From contig JAHIUP010000052.1 of assembly GCA_018816925.1 (NCBI GenBank), forward strand, positions 1-12,414: DNA of 12,414 nt. Reading direction: 5' to 3'. This document shows, in pieces, positions 12,323-12,414 of the stretch. The first letter of the stretch is position 1. Every line of letters begins with the position of its first letter. The notes beneath the pieces were generated by a model. It ran no database searches, had not been told where the DNA came from, and was given only the letters and a program-made list of their open reading frames with translations. The position numbers and the translations under genes are program-made. Source of the DNA: Patescibacteria group bacterium (lineage in GTDB: Bacteria; Patescibacteriota; Minisyncoccia; Minisyncoccales; UBA10102).

Positions 12323-12414
12323 CTACTGGTAGTATGCCTGGTCGCCGAAACGAAGCTCCACGTACTGGAGCTCGGAACGCTTTCCAGGAGGAAGTTCCTC
12401 CTTCAAGAGCGCCT
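12323..12414 (-). CDS. ftsQ: Probable cell division protein FtsQ, C-terminal end (cut by window edge)
   Basis: Only the last 30 codons are present: ALLKEELPPGKRSELQYVEL, then RFGDQAYYQ and TAG. The pattern KR..LQYVELRFGDQAYY matches the end of the FtsQ/DivIB beta domain, where L.YIDLRF.N.VYY (E. coli YVDLRYDSG) is usual. FtsQ is a single-span inner-membrane protein that links FtsB-FtsL to the early divisome. The POTRA domain and membrane anchor lie outside the window, so the name rests on this short tail. The protein ends shortly after the LRF motif, with no long extension. Its last ten codons are repeated at 11503-11535. Confidence 0.6.
   Translation of the reverse strand, partial: ALLKEELPPGKRSELQYVELRFGDQAYYQ

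Overview
The window looks like a piece of a Patescibacteria/CPR (Parcubacteria-like) chromosome of roughly balanced GC. This is inferred from the short HrcA, the GT-C type membrane glycosyltransferases, the very tight gene packing with ATGA overlaps, the near-perfect sigma70-type promoters and the several small orphan proteins. No rRNA or taxonomic marker confirms it.

Layout, left to right. Positions 1-367 (minus) hold the start of a response regulator coupled to a 90-residue unknown protein, both behind a consensus promoter. Positions 368-1314 hold an intact tRNA-Lys(UUU), a 117-residue orphan gene with its own promoter and structured leader, and a second broken copy of the tRNA 3' end that still has a terminator behind it. 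Positions 1541-5793 (minus) are the heat-shock operon hrcA-grpE-dnaK-dnaJ under a CIRCE-type operator. Positions 5953-10225 (plus) are an operon of a CorA-family metal transporter and two polytopic glycosyltransferases, closed by a strong two-way terminator. Positions 10280-12127 hold two single-gene transcription units on the minus strand, a 316-residue membrane protein and a 173-residue DUF5680-like protein. The window ends in the C-terminal tail of a probable cell-division protein FtsQ (minus).

The main unusual signal is a repeated architecture. Three single-gene units (about 700, 1175 and 820 bp repeat to repeat), each with its own promoter and terminator, sit directly beyond the 3' end of a core gene: tRNA-Lys, the second glycosyltransferase and ftsQ. 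In each case a short second copy of that gene's 3' end lies on the far side of the unit. The two protein-tail relics differ from the intact tails almost only at synonymous positions (KTPTARAGTSIF.. and LRFGDQAYYQ), so they look like true gene-end alleles and not chance repeats. The tRNA relic still has a terminator just downstream, as if it marks the original gene end. This is the geometry expected if one-gene cassettes insert at gene 3' ends and rebuild the end, or if incoming DNA repeatedly joins there. No recombinase is encoded in the window.

A second layer is small palindromes. A two-hairpin insert splits the tRNA relic. A palindrome family is present both in an intergenic region and in frame inside a glycosyltransferase gene. 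A 28-bp hairpin repeat accompanies both ftsQ tails. A cluster of repeats lies between dnaJ and the tRNA.
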